Source: Lunularia cruciata
Taxonomy: Eukaryota > Streptophyta > Marchantiopsida > Lunulariales > Lunulariaceae
Assembly: GCA_948567375.1 (NCBI GenBank)
Contig: OX419762.1
Coordinates: 26,913,465-26,977,464, forward strand
Length of the DNA: 64,000 nucleotides
Direction of reading: 5' to 3'
Below, in pieces: positions 1 through 12,190 of this stretch; the stretch's first letter is position 1, and each line of letters opens with the position of its first letter. Position numbers and translations under genes: made by a program. The notes under the pieces are model-generated. The model saw nothing but the letters and a program-made list of their open reading frames with translations, did not search any database and had not been told where the DNA came from.

Positions 1-53
1 TGGGGGCTCTACCAAATAACGTGAGCTGAGGTAGTTTTATTTCTTGGTTGCAG

Positions 54-2185
54 GAGGCAATGTCGGACATTTTGCAAGATTGGCATCGTATCTAGCAGAA
101 GGTTATAGAGTTTATGCGGTGGATCTTCTCGGATTCGGCGCCTCAGAAAAACCTCTTGAAGCTAATTATGGACCTGAGCTCTGGGGAGATCAGATTCGAG
201 GTAAATTGCTGACATGGTACCGGATCCGTTTTTAACTATGTGTTCTATCAGATTGATTCCCTAAGTTACGTTGTTTTGCTCTACGATATGCTCTGCTGTC
301 TGAATTTCTCGATAGCGTACGAGTGTCTCCACGCTGATAGAACGGACCATCTGTCTAGATTTCACAAAGGAGTTTGCTGAGGAAGGGGCCGTGCTTGTTG
401 GAAATTCAATCGGTTCTCTCACAGTCCTGGCCGCAGCACAGCAATTAGGAGATCTTGTCAGGTAAGTTGGACGCAATTTTGAACAAACTTTAGACTTGTC
501 TCAGAGGTAGTTGCTGTGCAGAAGATGTGTGGAAGATGTAGCAAGACTAGTTCCCAGTCTGTGGCCTGGACATGACACGCACAGACAAACATCATCGTAT
601 AAGGCTTGCTTGTATTAATCGGAGGAACTTTGGGATCGCTTGCTGTGGATACAGGGGTATTGTTCTTCTCAATTGTGCTGGAGCCATGAATAGAAAGGGA
701 CTCGCTCAAGATGGTTTCCTCCTCCGCGCCATTGCTCCTATTTTTGTAGCTGTGGAGTACCTTCTCCAAAAGCCGGACGTTGCTAACTTTCTCTTTAACA
801 GGTGAGTAAAGATCCTCCAGATTTTACATTTATCGTCATTATACCTGCACATTACCGTCGCGACTATTTGAGAAATTTGCGACTCAAGTATCAGCCAAGT
901 AGACTGTAGTTGATGGTGGAATGCAGCTTATGACATACTATACACTTTCTCCTATCAGTCCAGTCAATCGATGACTCCATGATCATCTTTTCAAGTTTGT
1001 TAAAATGCCTGATAAGATGCATACCGCTTACAGATTTAGAAGCAAAGAAAATGTGAAGCAGATTTTGACGGGTCAAGCATATCGCAACAAGGACGCTGTG
1101 ACCGACCAACTGGTGCCAATCTATATCTCTGAAGCTTTATTGTATTGCTGTTTCTTCGTTTAACCATATGATATCAATATGATCTTTCTCTTATCATTTG
1201 GAAGTGGATTTCTCTGTTACTTTAGGAAAGTTCAGACCGCTATTGGGGACCATATCAAGTTTGAACCACGGGGAACTCTCTAGTTATTAGAATAAAGAAA
1301 GAATTTCAAAAGTTTTATATAAAATGGGGAGATCCGGAGGTTTATAGTTTATATCAGATTTATTTACTTCATATTGTCAGTTCATACTTGACTTGAACAA
1401 GCATTGAGAAAAGTCATTTTGTCTGGCAGGTCGACATTCTCCATCATCCATCCACGGACCCTGGTGCCTTAGAAGTGTTTGTGAAAGTTTTCACGGGCGA
1501 GCCAGGTACAGCGTTTGAGCCAAACTGACAATAGCCTTGCACCATCTTTATGCATGTTGATGATGGTTCAAAATTGCCCTTTTAACCTAGAATATGAGCA
1601 AGTTAGGTTTCAATAGAGGACCGGGGGAATTAGTGTGCACACCGGGAGCAGAGGACACATATCGGCCAGTGCTTTATTTTCTAGCTGGACACTGAACAAG
1701 TAATATTATTCTAACTCGAATAGATTCCTTTTTTGTGCAGGTCCACGTCCTGAAGCTATGATGCCCAATATCAAGGTCCCTTTGCTTCTTTTGTGGGGTG
1801 ACAAAGATCGATGGACGCCAGCCAATGGACCTGTAAGTGACCAATCTTAAATCCCTCGAAATTCTGCTCTTCAGGTGGTGTCACATGAACAAAGCTGTAT
1901 TTAAACAGCTTGAGATCTAGCCACTTGTCTATAAAGCTGAGTCAATTTACAATCTTGAAGAGGCTCATGCAGTGTCTTTGTTTCAGGTCCTTTCCCCCAG
2001 TGTCCTTGACTGTTCTTGTGTTGCTATCTCATGTGAAGGTTGCTAATTATTTCCGGAAGCTGGGAAAAGAGAGAGGAAATGTTTACGTCGAGACTCTTCC
2101 TGATGTTGGTCACTGTCCTCATGATGATCGACCTGAACTAGCAGCAGAGCGCATGTTCTCCTTCATGGACTCTTTGGAGTCGTGA
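54..2185 (+). CDS. alpha/beta hydrolase, plant chloroplast-type (5' partial, seven exons)
   Basis: Seven exons join in frame: 54-200, 359-461, 655-801, 1034-1112, 1430-1505, 1741-1832 and 2039-2185, giving about 262 residues and a TGA stop. All visible introns are GT-AG. The start is upstream of the window, because exon 54 begins in mid-codon after a CAG acceptor. The fold signature is clear: VYAVDLLGFGASEKP, then the nucleophile elbow GNSIGS (Ser near visible residue 66), then LLNCAGAMN, the acid loop LLLWGDKDRWTP (Asp near 204/206), and the catalytic His in VGHCPHDDRPE (near 239). The order and spacing match the Arabidopsis At5g19850-like hydrolases, a group usually predicted to be plastid-located; this assignment is from memory of the family. 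The substrate is unknown and cannot be read from the sequence. The Ser-Asp-His triad is intact, so the gene looks functional. Exon boundaries were chosen by matching phases, and the total coding length fits a whole number of codons. Confidence 0.93.
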
Positions 2186-4128
2186 GATTTCAGTTTAGTA
2201 CATCACCTAGTCATTGAGCCTGTCAACATCGGAAGGTCATACTTGTATAGATTTTCATCCCTCTTCTAGGTTTTCTTGTATAGGGACACCGAAGTCCAAG
2301 AGCTTGCAGAAGTAACTTCTGTTGAAACCGTCTCTACGGAGAATTGTTTATAGAGATCTCACCTTGAACATTACTTTCCCAGGGGAAATTGACGTGAAGG
2401 CCACGTTTTCAGATATCAATATATAAGGCTGTCTAAAAGAGTTTCATCTGTGTGGGGCTGCCAACTCATTTGTTGGGACTGCTAAATTTGATGTCTGGTT
2501 GTAACATCTAGTAACACGTGTGCATGAATATTGGCACCACCTTATATTCAGCTATCATTCTGGATGGCTTTATCCAGAAACTTTGATTCCGGACCTCTGA
2601 ATGCTTACACCTCTTACTGTAATCTAACTCCAGGACATTTCGCATGACTCTATGATGAGAACCATGCTTCCTACTCTTTGAAATGGAAGGTTTATCATTC
2701 TCTCTTATCTCATATGTATAAGATATCATTACGGTAATACTAGATCTCTTTCTTTGTACCACAGCTCACAAGCATCAAGTAGGTTCTCCATGCAACACTA
2801 ATAGCCTCTAATATCGAGATATCAAAAAACAATCCTAAGATGATGTTAGGTAACTCAAGATTTCAAGAAATGCAAAGAAGAGATGTTAGGAATCACTTTT
2901 GTTGAAAAACTAATTGAAATCGAAACAAAAAATATTTTTATATACATTTCAATAAATTTTAAAGGGTTATTTTGTTTAATTTTAATTAGTATTATGTTCT
3001 TCTTTATTCTAAATAGAAGATATTTAATAATGTTTTTAGAGAATTTTAATAAAATTTTAAAAACAATAAAAATCTCTAAACTAAAGATTAACAAAATTAA
3101 CACTCTAAAATTATCTTATCCTTCAATGATTTCGGTTTGTTTGGTACAGGCTTGGCATCGATAGAGGTCGAGGGATGTGGGATCACAAAACTCTATATTC
3201 TGGAACAAAGATCCCAGTTGCTGCCAAGGTTTTGTTTACTCTGAAATAGGAAAGTCCCGGATGATGAGGAAACCCCAAAGAAATAATTTGCATCGTGCAA
3301 TCTACAAGGTCAACGTGGAGCATGCTTACCTGCTGTAAGTGTTGGTTCTTTGCCGCCAATTCTTAGGCCTTTTTGAACGGTTTTTCCATCATGGCTGCAA
3401 TAGATGATTTGGAAGGATCCTACTGTTACCGGTGCAGAGGTTTTCATCGCGGATCTAGAATAGTTCAGTCTTGAAAACCGTACTATGTTGAATACCACAG
3501 TTTATAATTGTTTTCTCATTGGAACTTTACCAATAGATTTACCAGACCACGCGTTCCAAGACAACTGAAACTGTTGCCTAATGAGATTGTCAATGTTCGA
3601 CCATGGAGACCATAAGAGAAGTTTTTCAAGTTGCCAACGATAATATATCGCCGCTTCTAACGAAGTTTCATTTCATCTGAACATTACAAATAGTTGTACT
3701 GGACTACGCATTCCAAGACAATCACGACTGTCCCGAATGAGATGGATCAACCTGCAAGGTTGCTCTGGTGTCCATCCAAGCCAGCTCTTCTTCCCAAGGT
3801 AAAGCAACGGTTGTAACAATCTAATTCCCGAGGACCGACTGGGGCCCAAAGTAGTAAATCTACCCGCACCTTGATGTCTTTCTGACTCGCCTTCACCTTT
3901 GCAAGTTGCTGGTTATTTCCACCCTCGCTGTCTCGGATTCCTCTGCCGATCACCTCCTTTCTCCATGAGAAGTGCGTTGCCAAATCTTGTGGTTCAATCT
4001 GCATCGGGATGTCTCGGCCGTTTTCTTGTCGGACGGTCCGATACAATAGTGTTCTTTCCAAGGTAGTAAATGGGATCCAAAGAGATGGAACGATCACATA
4101 TGTACGAAAACAAATTCTTCCGTGATGT
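2186..4128. other. gene-free stretch with AT-rich island
   Basis: This is the 3' untranslated and intergenic DNA after the hydrolase gene. I see no credible coding region. Positions 2883-3125 are much richer in A+T than both flanks. Around 3537-3600 and 3698-3750 there are two diverged copies of a segment containing ACGCGTTCCAAGACAA or ACGCATTCCAAGACAA, about 160 bp apart. The longer minus-strand frame at 3747-4322 runs into the tandem repeat next door and has no recognisable motif. Confidence 0.5.
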
Positions 4129-4861
4129 GATGTATTCTCCAGCGAAGCGAACCCAAATCTATGCAGCACATCTGTCGAAAAATCCAAGTAGCACATACTG
4201 CTACCTAAGTGTAGCAACTCGATATCGTTCAAATTTGTAATATTGTGGTAAGAATATGTGATGTATTCTCCAGCAAACCCAAATCTATGCAGCACATTTG
4301 TTAAAAAATCCAAGTAGCACATACTCCTACCAAAGTGTCGTGTAGCGACTCGGTGTCAATTCAAATTTGTAGTATTGTGGTAAGAATACACGATGAATTC
4401 TCCAGCAAACCCAAATCTATGCAGCATATCTGTTAAAAAATCCAAATAGCACATACTCCTACCTAAGTGTCGCGAAACTCGGTGTCATCCAAATTTGTAA
4501 TATTGTGGTAAGAACATATTATATCATTGTGATATCGTGGTAAGAATACGTACAAAATGAGGTAAAAGTGTCACACTCTATCATTTTGTATTTAATTTAT
4601 TGTGACTCGGTGTCAGTTCAAATTTGTAATATTGTGGTAAGAATATACGATGAATTCTCCAGCAAACCCAAATCTATGCAGCATATCTGTTAAAAAAATC
4701 CAAATAGCACATACTCCTACCTAAGTGTCGCGAACTCGGTGTCATCCAAATTTGTAATGTTGTGGTAAGAACATATTATATCATTGTGATATAGTGGTAA
4801 GAATACTTACAAAATGAGGTAAAAGTGTCACAATCTATTATTTTGTATTTAATTTATTGTG
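4129..4861. repeat. tandem repeat array, ~131-bp unit nested in a ~257-bp unit
   Basis: The segment starting GATGTATTCTCCAGC or GATGAATTCTCCAGC begins at 4129, 4260, 4392 and 4649. Each copy continues with ACCCAAATCTATGCAGCA, AAAAATCCAA(G/A)TAGCACATAC and AATTTGTA(A/G)TATTGTGGTAAGAA or a close variant. Spacing is 131, 132 and 257 bp. From 4392 the unit carries an extra tail (TACAAAATGAGGTAAAAGTG, then TTTTGTATTTAATTTATTGTG) and this longer unit of about 257 bp is itself repeated, so two expansion steps are visible. The array is not coding, although an open frame passes through it on the minus strand. Confidence 0.9.
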
Positions 4862-6230
4862 CAAAATCATCCCAAAAAGGATAATATCACCCTTATTGGC
4901 ATACTATGGCAATATAATCGACCACAAATTGCTTTCATTGTAAATCTAGTCCAGAGGACTATTGAAATAGATAATTTCTAACAAAGATCACTTATCTTAG
5001 GATTTCCTTAACCTCCATTTAGTCCTACCAACTTCTTGCCTTTGATTGTCATGACAATCCCATGATCTACTATTTTCGCTACCTTTATGAACTTCCAGTC
5101 GTACAAGATTGCAATGATCATGGAGTGTTATGAGTAGTAGTATGGAACATGCAAACTAAATTGCAATCAGATCTCCCAAGGGTTGGAGTCAGATCTCCCT
5201 ATCTTTAGGTTATCTAAGACTATAACATAGTGTTCCATCCTTTCCAAAAAGCACTACTTTACAAGAGATTAGCCTCGCTCATGCTGCTTAGTCTCAGATT
5301 ACATGGTACTTAATGATACCTAGGCATGTGAAAGTCCATTATGATATCATTCCTATCATATGTAGAGTACTTAGAAGTCCACCCTCTAGTTACACACAAT
5401 GATTACTTCACCCCAACGCTTATGCCTCTACGCAAAGATTCATTATGACTATTTGACTAAGTAAGCAGACATTCATACAAAATGCAAACACATACACATA
5501 CACCAACTTCACAATCTTGATGGTATAATCCTCATTTATTGCAATAGAAAGATGCACCTAATGAAGACAATAAACATACGGTCTAAGTTCTATATACATT
5601 TCCTAGTTAGCTACCAAAGCAATCCAACGGCTACAAAAAAATGGAGATATTTTAATTATCTAGTCCTCACTAATCTTATCTTAAACTTATCTTGATCTAA
5701 TCTCCAAGTAGGTGTGCTTGACATGGAGCTGCCAACTCAACGGATTTGTCATATAAGGTTCCACTTCGATTTTATATTTACACTAAAATTCTATGAACTA
5801 TCTACAAGTACAAAGTGCCTTGGCTACAACTATGAAATGTACATGAACTATGAGGTGTGAATGACTACAAAGTGAATCACTTGTCATGACTTTTGCTTCG
5901 GCTTTTTTTGTAAGATATCATTCAGATTGTTACTTGGTTGCAAGATGATCTAGCAGAGCCAATGAAAAACTACCTATGCCTTTAAAAATTTGGGATGAGC
6001 TCTATGAGCTACTTCATGTAATAAACAACCTCATTGGTGACACTTTTTTGTGCCTCCTTGAACTTGGAGTTTGTATGGCTTTGCAACTTCATGCATAGTG
6101 CTATTAGTTGGTCATTTGTATAGACCTTCCTCTCAAGAGCTATAAAAGACTGAGACCGAGGAGAGAAATAGGAGCATGGAAACTCACATTGGGACACTTG
6201 AATGAGGGAAAACTCCAAATGCTTAGCATG
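4862..6230 (-). other. probable R/U5 and flank of the chromovirus 3' LTR; no gene
   Basis: No conserved coding sequence was found. In minus orientation this DNA lies downstream of the TATA box at about 6250, so its upper part (roughly 5700-6230) should hold the transcribed part of the LTR. I could not fix the LTR end because no second LTR copy is in the window for comparison. The short minus frame at 6009-6260 starts inside the TATA region and is unlikely to be a protein gene. Below about 5700 I see only AT-rich unique sequence. Confidence 0.4.
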
Positions 6231-6243
6231 AGCTTTGGCTTTG

Positions 6244-6500
6244 GTATTTATAGGTAGCATACAAGGCCCTTGAGAAGCTTCTTAAGAAGCTTCCTCAAGC
6301 CGCTTTCTTAGAGTGCAAGCCAAGTTAACTAGGAAACTTCTCAAGAAGCTTCCTTCTAGAAATTGTCTATTTGACGTGCAAGTCAAGCTAGTTGGAAGCT
6401 TCTAGAAGCTTCTCTCTAGAAGCTACTTACTTGTGGTGCAAGCTAAGCTAGCCGGCAAGCTTCCCAAGAAGCTTCTTAGATACTTCTAGAATATTCTAGG
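6244..6500 (-). promoter_or_regulatory. LTR promoter with heat-shock-element-like repeats
   Basis: On the minus strand a TATAAATA box (plus 6245-6252, TATTTATA) is preceded upstream by many GAAGCTTC palindromes. Canonical alternating nGAAn/nTTCn modules at 5-bp pitch are present: GAAGCTTCTAGAAGCTTC at 6395-6412 has four modules and TTCTAGAATATTC at 6484-6496 has three. Further GAAnnTTC pairs lie at 6274-6281, 6286-6293, 6333-6340, 6345-6352 and 6468-6475. This is the consensus bound by heat shock transcription factors. The location between the chromodomain end of the element and its TATA box fits the U3 part of a 3' LTR. Heat activation is inferred, not shown. Confidence 0.75.
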
Positions 6501-6574
6501 CTAATTTGTCTTATGTGCTACTTCGTAAGTCCGACTAACTTTGTTGCTAAATTCCATATTGTTATATATTCCAC

Positions 6575-8990
6575 ACCGCTAGTTGGTGACGTCCTCATCG
6601 CTAGTGAAGCTTCAAATTCTTGGATGGCCGTTTGTGCATTCTGGAGGTGAGAAAGAGGTTCTCATGTGGCATCATGAAGGGGATACCCTTTCTAAAGAAC
6701 CTTGTACTTCGTATGTTGGCAACAGCCTTGTTGAATATGGTGACATGCAATGATACTATCAACTTTGTACTCCTTATGATCATTGATAGGGACAAGAAGA
6801 GGGGGAGGTTGGACTCGAGAGAAAAAAGGAAGAGGGGTTAGGAACAAAGGGTTTCAACTTGGAAACATGAAAGACAGGATGGATACGCATATGACAAGGC
6901 AAAGCAAGTCGATAAGCAACAAGAGAGACAATTTGGGTGATATCAAAGGGTCCTATCTAATTAGGAGCAAGTTTATGAACTTGTGTATCAAGTGGGAGAG
7001 GGAGGTTACTAGAGGTAAGCATGACTTTATCATTGACTTCAAAGGTGAGATCACAACGATGGTGGTCCGCATATTGTTTTTGGTGATTCTGAGCAACAAG
7101 GAGGTGAGACTTGGCTTGTTGGAGAGAGTGGGCTATAGTGGTCAAGAATGTGGAAGTATGAGGAACTTGAGATGGAGGAGGAGCAAGAATCTGGAACAAG
7201 CAGATCTTGGCTAAAATTGAGAAAGAAAGGAGAAAATCTGGTGCTTGCATGTTTGGAATTGTTGTAGGCAAATTCTGTAGCTGCAAGACATTCATCCCAA
7301 TTGGTATGGTGGACATTGACAAAGGCACGCATCATATCCTGGGTACACGGGATTGTAAGATGTGTCAAAGGGTCAATGTAAGATTTGCACGTTTGGTTTG
7401 TCTATCAGTTTGAGGATGATAGGCCGTGGTTAAACCAAGCTTGGTGCCGATTATCTAGAAGAGTGCTTGTCAAAACCTCCCAGTAAATTGAGGATCACGG
7501 TCGGATATGAGTACATGTGGCATCCTATGATGCTTGAAGACATTGTTGAAGTAGATAAGGTTGGAGCATCCATGGTATCACAAGTTGGTGCCAAGTGGAT
7601 TTTCTTACTAAGCTTATCCACAAACACCACAATTGCGGTATGTCCTTGTTTTTTCTTTGGCAAAGATGTGATGAGATCTAAGCTCACATGCTCCCAGTGA
7701 GCGGATGGAATGGCGAGTGGTTGAAGGAGTCCACTTGGCTTCTGGTTGTTGGCCTTGTTACGTTGGCAGCTCTCATACAATTGGACAAATTCTTGAACAT
7801 CTCGTGTCATGTTAGGCCACCACCATTGATATTGGAGGGTACCCAAGGTCTTGTCCACACCCATGTGACCAGCAATGGGTAAATCATGGGCTTCTTGTAG
7901 GCGCACAAGTCAAAGATCACCTTTAGTTGGAACATAGATCTGGTCCTCATGGAATAAAAGACCCTTCTTGATGGAGAAGGTGTTGTACTCCTTATCACAT
8001 GCCGTAAGGCAACCATGTACCATTTGGAAGAAGGGATCTTGGTGTAGAGCTGACTGGAACTCGTTTTGGACCTTGGAGTCAACTGACACCGTTGAAATTG
8101 CCGCTTCGATGAGCAGAAGAGATTTCAAATCAAGTTGTCGTGATAAAGTATTAGGGATGACATAAAACCGACCTGGTTTGTACTCAAGTTTGATGTCATA
8201 TAGTTATAGTTGTTCCTCCCATTGATGATGTTGACTCTTCATGTGTTCCAAGTGTAAGGTCTGCAACAATGGTTTGTGATCAGTTTGCATGATCACTTGT
8301 TTCCCCAAGAGGTAATGCCTCCATACCTTGGTAGCGTGTACCATTGCAAGTTGTTCTAGATCTCAAGCAGATTATTTTTGTTCAGCCGTATTAAGTTGGA
8401 AAGACACAAAGGCAATGGGATGGAGTCCATATGGGAATTCTTGTTACAACACAATTCCAATTGCAAAGTTAGAAGCATCAAAATCAACCACACAAGGTAG
8501 TTGAGGATCATATGGTTGAAGAATGGGTCTTGAAGACACCATAAGCTTTTACTTTTGGAATACTTCTTCATGCTTGGTGGTCCATTAGAAACTTGAGTTA
8601 TTTCCCAAGAGGTCAGTCAATAGTGCAACCACATGAGCATAATAATGGATGAACCGTCGGTAAAAACTGGCCAATCCATTGAATGCTTGTACTTCTGTAG
8701 CATCATTTGGGGTAGGCCAATTAGTAATGGCCTTGATTTTCTCTTCATCCATCTTGACCCCTCTGATGAGATCTTATGACCCAAGAAGGTAACCTCTTTT
8801 TGCCTAAAGGCACACTTTGACTTCTTGCAGTAAAATTTCCATTGTCATAGTTGTCTTAGGACTTCTCGCACATGATTCACGTGTTCTACCTTTGTCTTAC
8901 TATAAGAAAGACAATGTCTTACAAGGACACCACCACAAACCGATCCAATAGTCCATCCAACACCCAATGCATCTGATCCATGAAGACTGC
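6575..8990 (-). mobile_element. Ty3/gypsy chromovirus pol fragment (RT end, RNase H, integrase, chromodomain), decayed
   Basis: Reading the minus strand from 8990 down: the end of reverse transcriptase (FVVVSL then DIVF, an eroded VVYxDD box; VTFLG; GLASFYRRFIHYYAH at about 8600-8680); RNase H (VVDFDASNFAIG near 8480, QTDHKPLLQTLHLEHMKS near 8250, NTLSRQ near 8150); the zinc-binding H2C2 region (AHDLPIAGHMG to YESCQRNK, 7906-7740); the integrase core (VSLDLITSLP near 7670, ISDRDPQFTGR near 7500, NWDECLAATEFAYNNSKH at 7310); the GPY/F-like segment (near 6950); and a chromodomain (about 6605-6780, YKVDSIIACHH, KGYPLHDATWEP). Several frameshifts and stops break it. The third integrase catalytic residue, normally Glu in QTERxN, reads Lys (codon 7392-7394). 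The LTR probably begins with TGTGG at 6575. The 5' half (gag, protease, most of RT) is missing beyond 8990. Confidence 0.93.
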
Positions 8991-8999
8991 TAGAGCAAA

Positions 9000-10990
9000 A
9001 AGATGAGGAAATCTCAGACCTTCCATTCCCTTCAAGCTTGACAAATTTACACCAATGCTTGGAGATGGTTGGGTACTATAGGAGGTTCATCTTCTCATTT
9101 TCCAACAAGACTTATGAATTGCCCATCTACATGAAGAAGGGTGTAGAATACATGGTGATTTTGGAGGACAAGGAGCTCTCAAACCTTATGAGGAACTCAA
9201 GCAATCCCTTATTGTAGCTCCAATTCTTGCTAAATCTAATTGGTGTAAGTCTTTCATCCTCTACATCGATGCTTCCAATGTAGCTATAGGATACATTCTT
9301 AGTCAATTAGACCAAGATGGACATGATCATCTAATATCTTATGCTAGTAGGCACATGATTTCAGCAGAAAAGAACTAGAGAGAGAAGGGTTGGAAGTGAT
9401 CTTTGGTCTCACGAAGTTGAGACATTGCTTGATTGGATGGAAAGCTACCAATACAACAGATCACAAGGCTTTGAAGTACATCGTCAAAAAGTCTAATGTA
9501 GAAGGAAGACTAGCAAGGTGGATGATACTCTTGTATGAGTATGGCTACACCATTGAGGATAGGCTAGAGAAGAAATATGCAAATGATGATTTGTTATCTA
9601 AGGCCCATGATCATGATGGAGATGAGCCAGTGGATGATTCTTTCTTGGAGGAGGAACTCATGACAATCTCAATCACTCAAGAGGTTCCAATGGAGTACAA
9701 GGAGATTGTGGATTTTGTGACAAGAGGTAACTATCTAGAAGGGATGCAAGCTAAGGAGAGGAAGGCACTTGCAGCAAGATCTAGACCTTAGACAATGGTG
9801 GAGGATATTGTTTTTCACCAAAGGAGCAGATGGTCTACTTCAAAGAGCAATGGGTAAAGAAGAGTTTATCTTACTTATGAAGGAGTTTCATGAAGGTTTA
9901 TGTGTGGAGGACACTTTGAAAGAAAGGTGATTGCTTTCAAGATTCTAGATGCAAGTTACCATTGGAGGAGGATTTTCAAGGATTGTCTTGATTATTGCAA
10001 AAATTGTCAATTTTTTCAAGTAGACCTTTCTAGTTTCAAGCTTTTGCTAGAAGGTCTACTTCCACTCCACCACTTAGATCAATTCCATTGCTAGGACCTT
10101 TTGAGAGGTGAGGAATTGATTTTGTAGGTCCTCTCAATAGAACCCCAAGGAAAAATTGGTATATTGTGATAGTTATTGATTATCTTACCAAGTGGGTGAG
10201 GCTAGACCATTGAGGGACAAGAATGAAGATGGAGTTGGGAGATTTGTTTATGAACGCATTATCACTAGGTTTGGGTTGCCCTTTAAAGTTAGTTTTTAAT
10301 AGAGGATGAGAGTTTACAAGAAGCATTACTACAACCATGCTACAATATTTCTCTATCACACATAGAGCAACTACATCCTATAAGCCAAATTCCAATGGCT
10401 TAGCAGAGAGAACCAATCAGACCTTGTGCATGTTGTTGGCCAAAGATGTAGAAATGGAGGGGGCTAAACATCATTGGGATAAGAGGATTCATGTAATTCT
10501 ATGGGATTTTAGGACAACCATGAAGACTTCAGTTGGATATTCTACATTTTAGTTGGTAAATGGTATTGAGTCTACCTTACCTATTCACTTTGATCTTCCT
10601 ACCTTCAAAAGCATTCATTGGAGATTAAAGAAAGCACAAGGAGGGGATGTAGAGAAGTCAAGGAAGGATCCACTCATGAAATTGGAAGAGGTAAGAGCAA
10701 ATGCTATGGTTTGAGCGGAGCAAGCCCAAAGGAAACAAAAGGAGAGCTATGACAAGAGGCAAGGAAAGAAGAAGGTGGAGCCTTTCAAAGAAAATGATTG
10801 GGTAATGTTTTTTGATTCCATTCAATTCAAGAGATTGCCAAAAAAGTTTTTACCTAAGTACTTTGGACCTTTCATAGTGGAGAAGATGTGGAGCAATTCC
10901 ACCTATGCTCTGGGAGGAGGAGGATTTGGAGGAAGACACTTTGATAGGATTAACCATGATAAGTTGAAGATATATCATAGAAGGTAGAGA
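9000..10990 (+). mobile_element. Ty3/gypsy pol fragment (RT end, RNase H, integrase), decayed, no chromodomain seen
   Basis: Plus-strand frames give, in order: the RT tail (MVGYYRRFIFSFSNK near 9065); the RT/RNase H linker (EELKQSLIVAPILAKS near 9190); RNase H (FILYIDASNVAIGYIL near 9255, SYASRHMISAEKN, TTDHKALKYIVKKS near 9460, ARWMILLYEYGYTIE); the H2C2 zinc region (EFHEGLCGGHF to CLDYCKNCQFF, 9885-10020); and the integrase core (GIDFVGPL near 10115, SYKPNSNGLAERTNQT near 10378, WVMFFDSIQFKRLPKKFLPKYFGPF to 10880), ending at TAG 10985. The second integrase Asp is replaced by Asn (NRG, codon 10298-10300) and is followed by an in-frame TGA. Several other stops and frameshifts are present. The fragment starts abruptly next to the minus-strand chromovirus and belongs to a different gypsy lineage. 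The 3' LTR should follow 10990 but I could not bound it. Confidence 0.92.
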
Positions 10991-11340
10991 GACCTTCACT
11001 TTGAAGACAAAGTTAAATCTTAGTCCAGAGGTACTCATCATCCTTAGTACTCATCATCTTTTCATTTGTAACTATCTCTCTCTTATTGAGTTCTCTAGTG
11101 AGTAATGGTTTGAGTCTTGGAGTGTTAGCCTTGCATAAATATGATGGAGTTGAGGTTCCTTGCCTTCTTAGTCCATGGTGCACTACCATAATAGCCATCA
11201 AAAGTTCATCTTGAGTGAGAGACAAACCGGCTCACAGTCCACTTTGTCCTCGGAAGCCAACATGGTATGGTGCACTCTAGACAAAGTAACAGTTGTGGAT
11301 GAGGTCTCCCTACTAAATCCAGATATCACCATGTGACAAC
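10991..11340. other. 3' flank of the plus-strand gypsy element
   Basis: No coding sequence was recognised. A polypurine tract or LTR start of the 9.0-11.0 kb element would be expected here, but no clear TG...CA pair is visible and no second copy exists in the window for comparison. Confidence 0.35.
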
Positions 11341-12190
11341 CCGGCAAATATCACTTTTGCGGTAATCAGGTAGGTAAAGTTCCTTCCTACAAAGATACGA
11401 GTCAAAAATGTCCAAATACGAAGTCAAACAGTAACATTGTAGTTCTTCTTGGTTGCATCTTTAATCTCTCAGATAGAAACCACACCCAAAGGAGAGTAAC
11501 AAGCACTGACTCGCAGTCTTGTCATAAATTTCACACTCCTTAATCACAACTCCTTCAATTCTTTCCAAACAATCTTGATTGTGATGATTCAGGCTCTCCC
11601 AAAAATGGCACTTCACTGCAAAATGACTTTGCCTTAGAATTGTGTTCCACCCCTCCAATGAAGGCACAACTTCCTTGATCAAAATTGCTTCACATCAACT
11701 TCACACTGCACTTCCAAATGCAAAATACTACCAACACTACAATTCCTCTCAGATCTATCAAGGCATTGCTTTGATTGCACTTCACTCAGGATCAAACACA
11801 CAGAATGAAGATCAAGGCTGCGGAATCCAACATCCAACCAGCACATTGACTTGCGCTTCAAATTTCTCCACACACTCACAAACACAAGTACAACGTTGAT
11901 ACTCAGAATCAAGCTCAAGCGACAAGCACTGCTTCATAGCACTTTGCTTTATCTATTCTCAGAATTATGAGCACTGAACAACATGATACTGCAAATGCCA
12001 CTCTTAAATAGTGAACAAATCAACAGTTCTAACAACTACACCGTTCTACAACAACTCTTCTAACCTGCAGATCCAAAATGAAAATGCACCTCTTCATATT
12101 TGCCTCTTAATATCTCAAAACGGTTACTAATCTGATCCAATGTCTACTTCGTCATCGGCTTTCAAACCCAAAGTAAATTTACTTCCTACT
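11341..12190 (-). promoter_or_regulatory. LTR-like promoter region, minus strand
   Basis: In minus orientation a CTATTTAAGAG box (plus 12001-12011) is followed about 100 bp on by GTTGTACTTGTGTTTGTGAG, then by a long transcribed-looking segment without stable coding. This composition resembles the U3-R-U5 order of a plant LTR. It lies downstream of the coiled-coil pseudogene on the same strand, so it could be the 3' LTR of the element that carries it. I see no matching 5' LTR upstream of 15.2 kb, so this stays a suggestion. Confidence 0.35.

Noticed and set aside
2883..3164. Organelle DNA insertion or membrane protein gene in the AT-rich island
   Set aside because: The hydrophobic frames on both strands follow from extreme A+T content; no organelle gene motif is present.
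3747..4322. 191-codon minus-strand frame
   Set aside because: A large part is the translated tandem repeat, and the rest has no recognisable domain.
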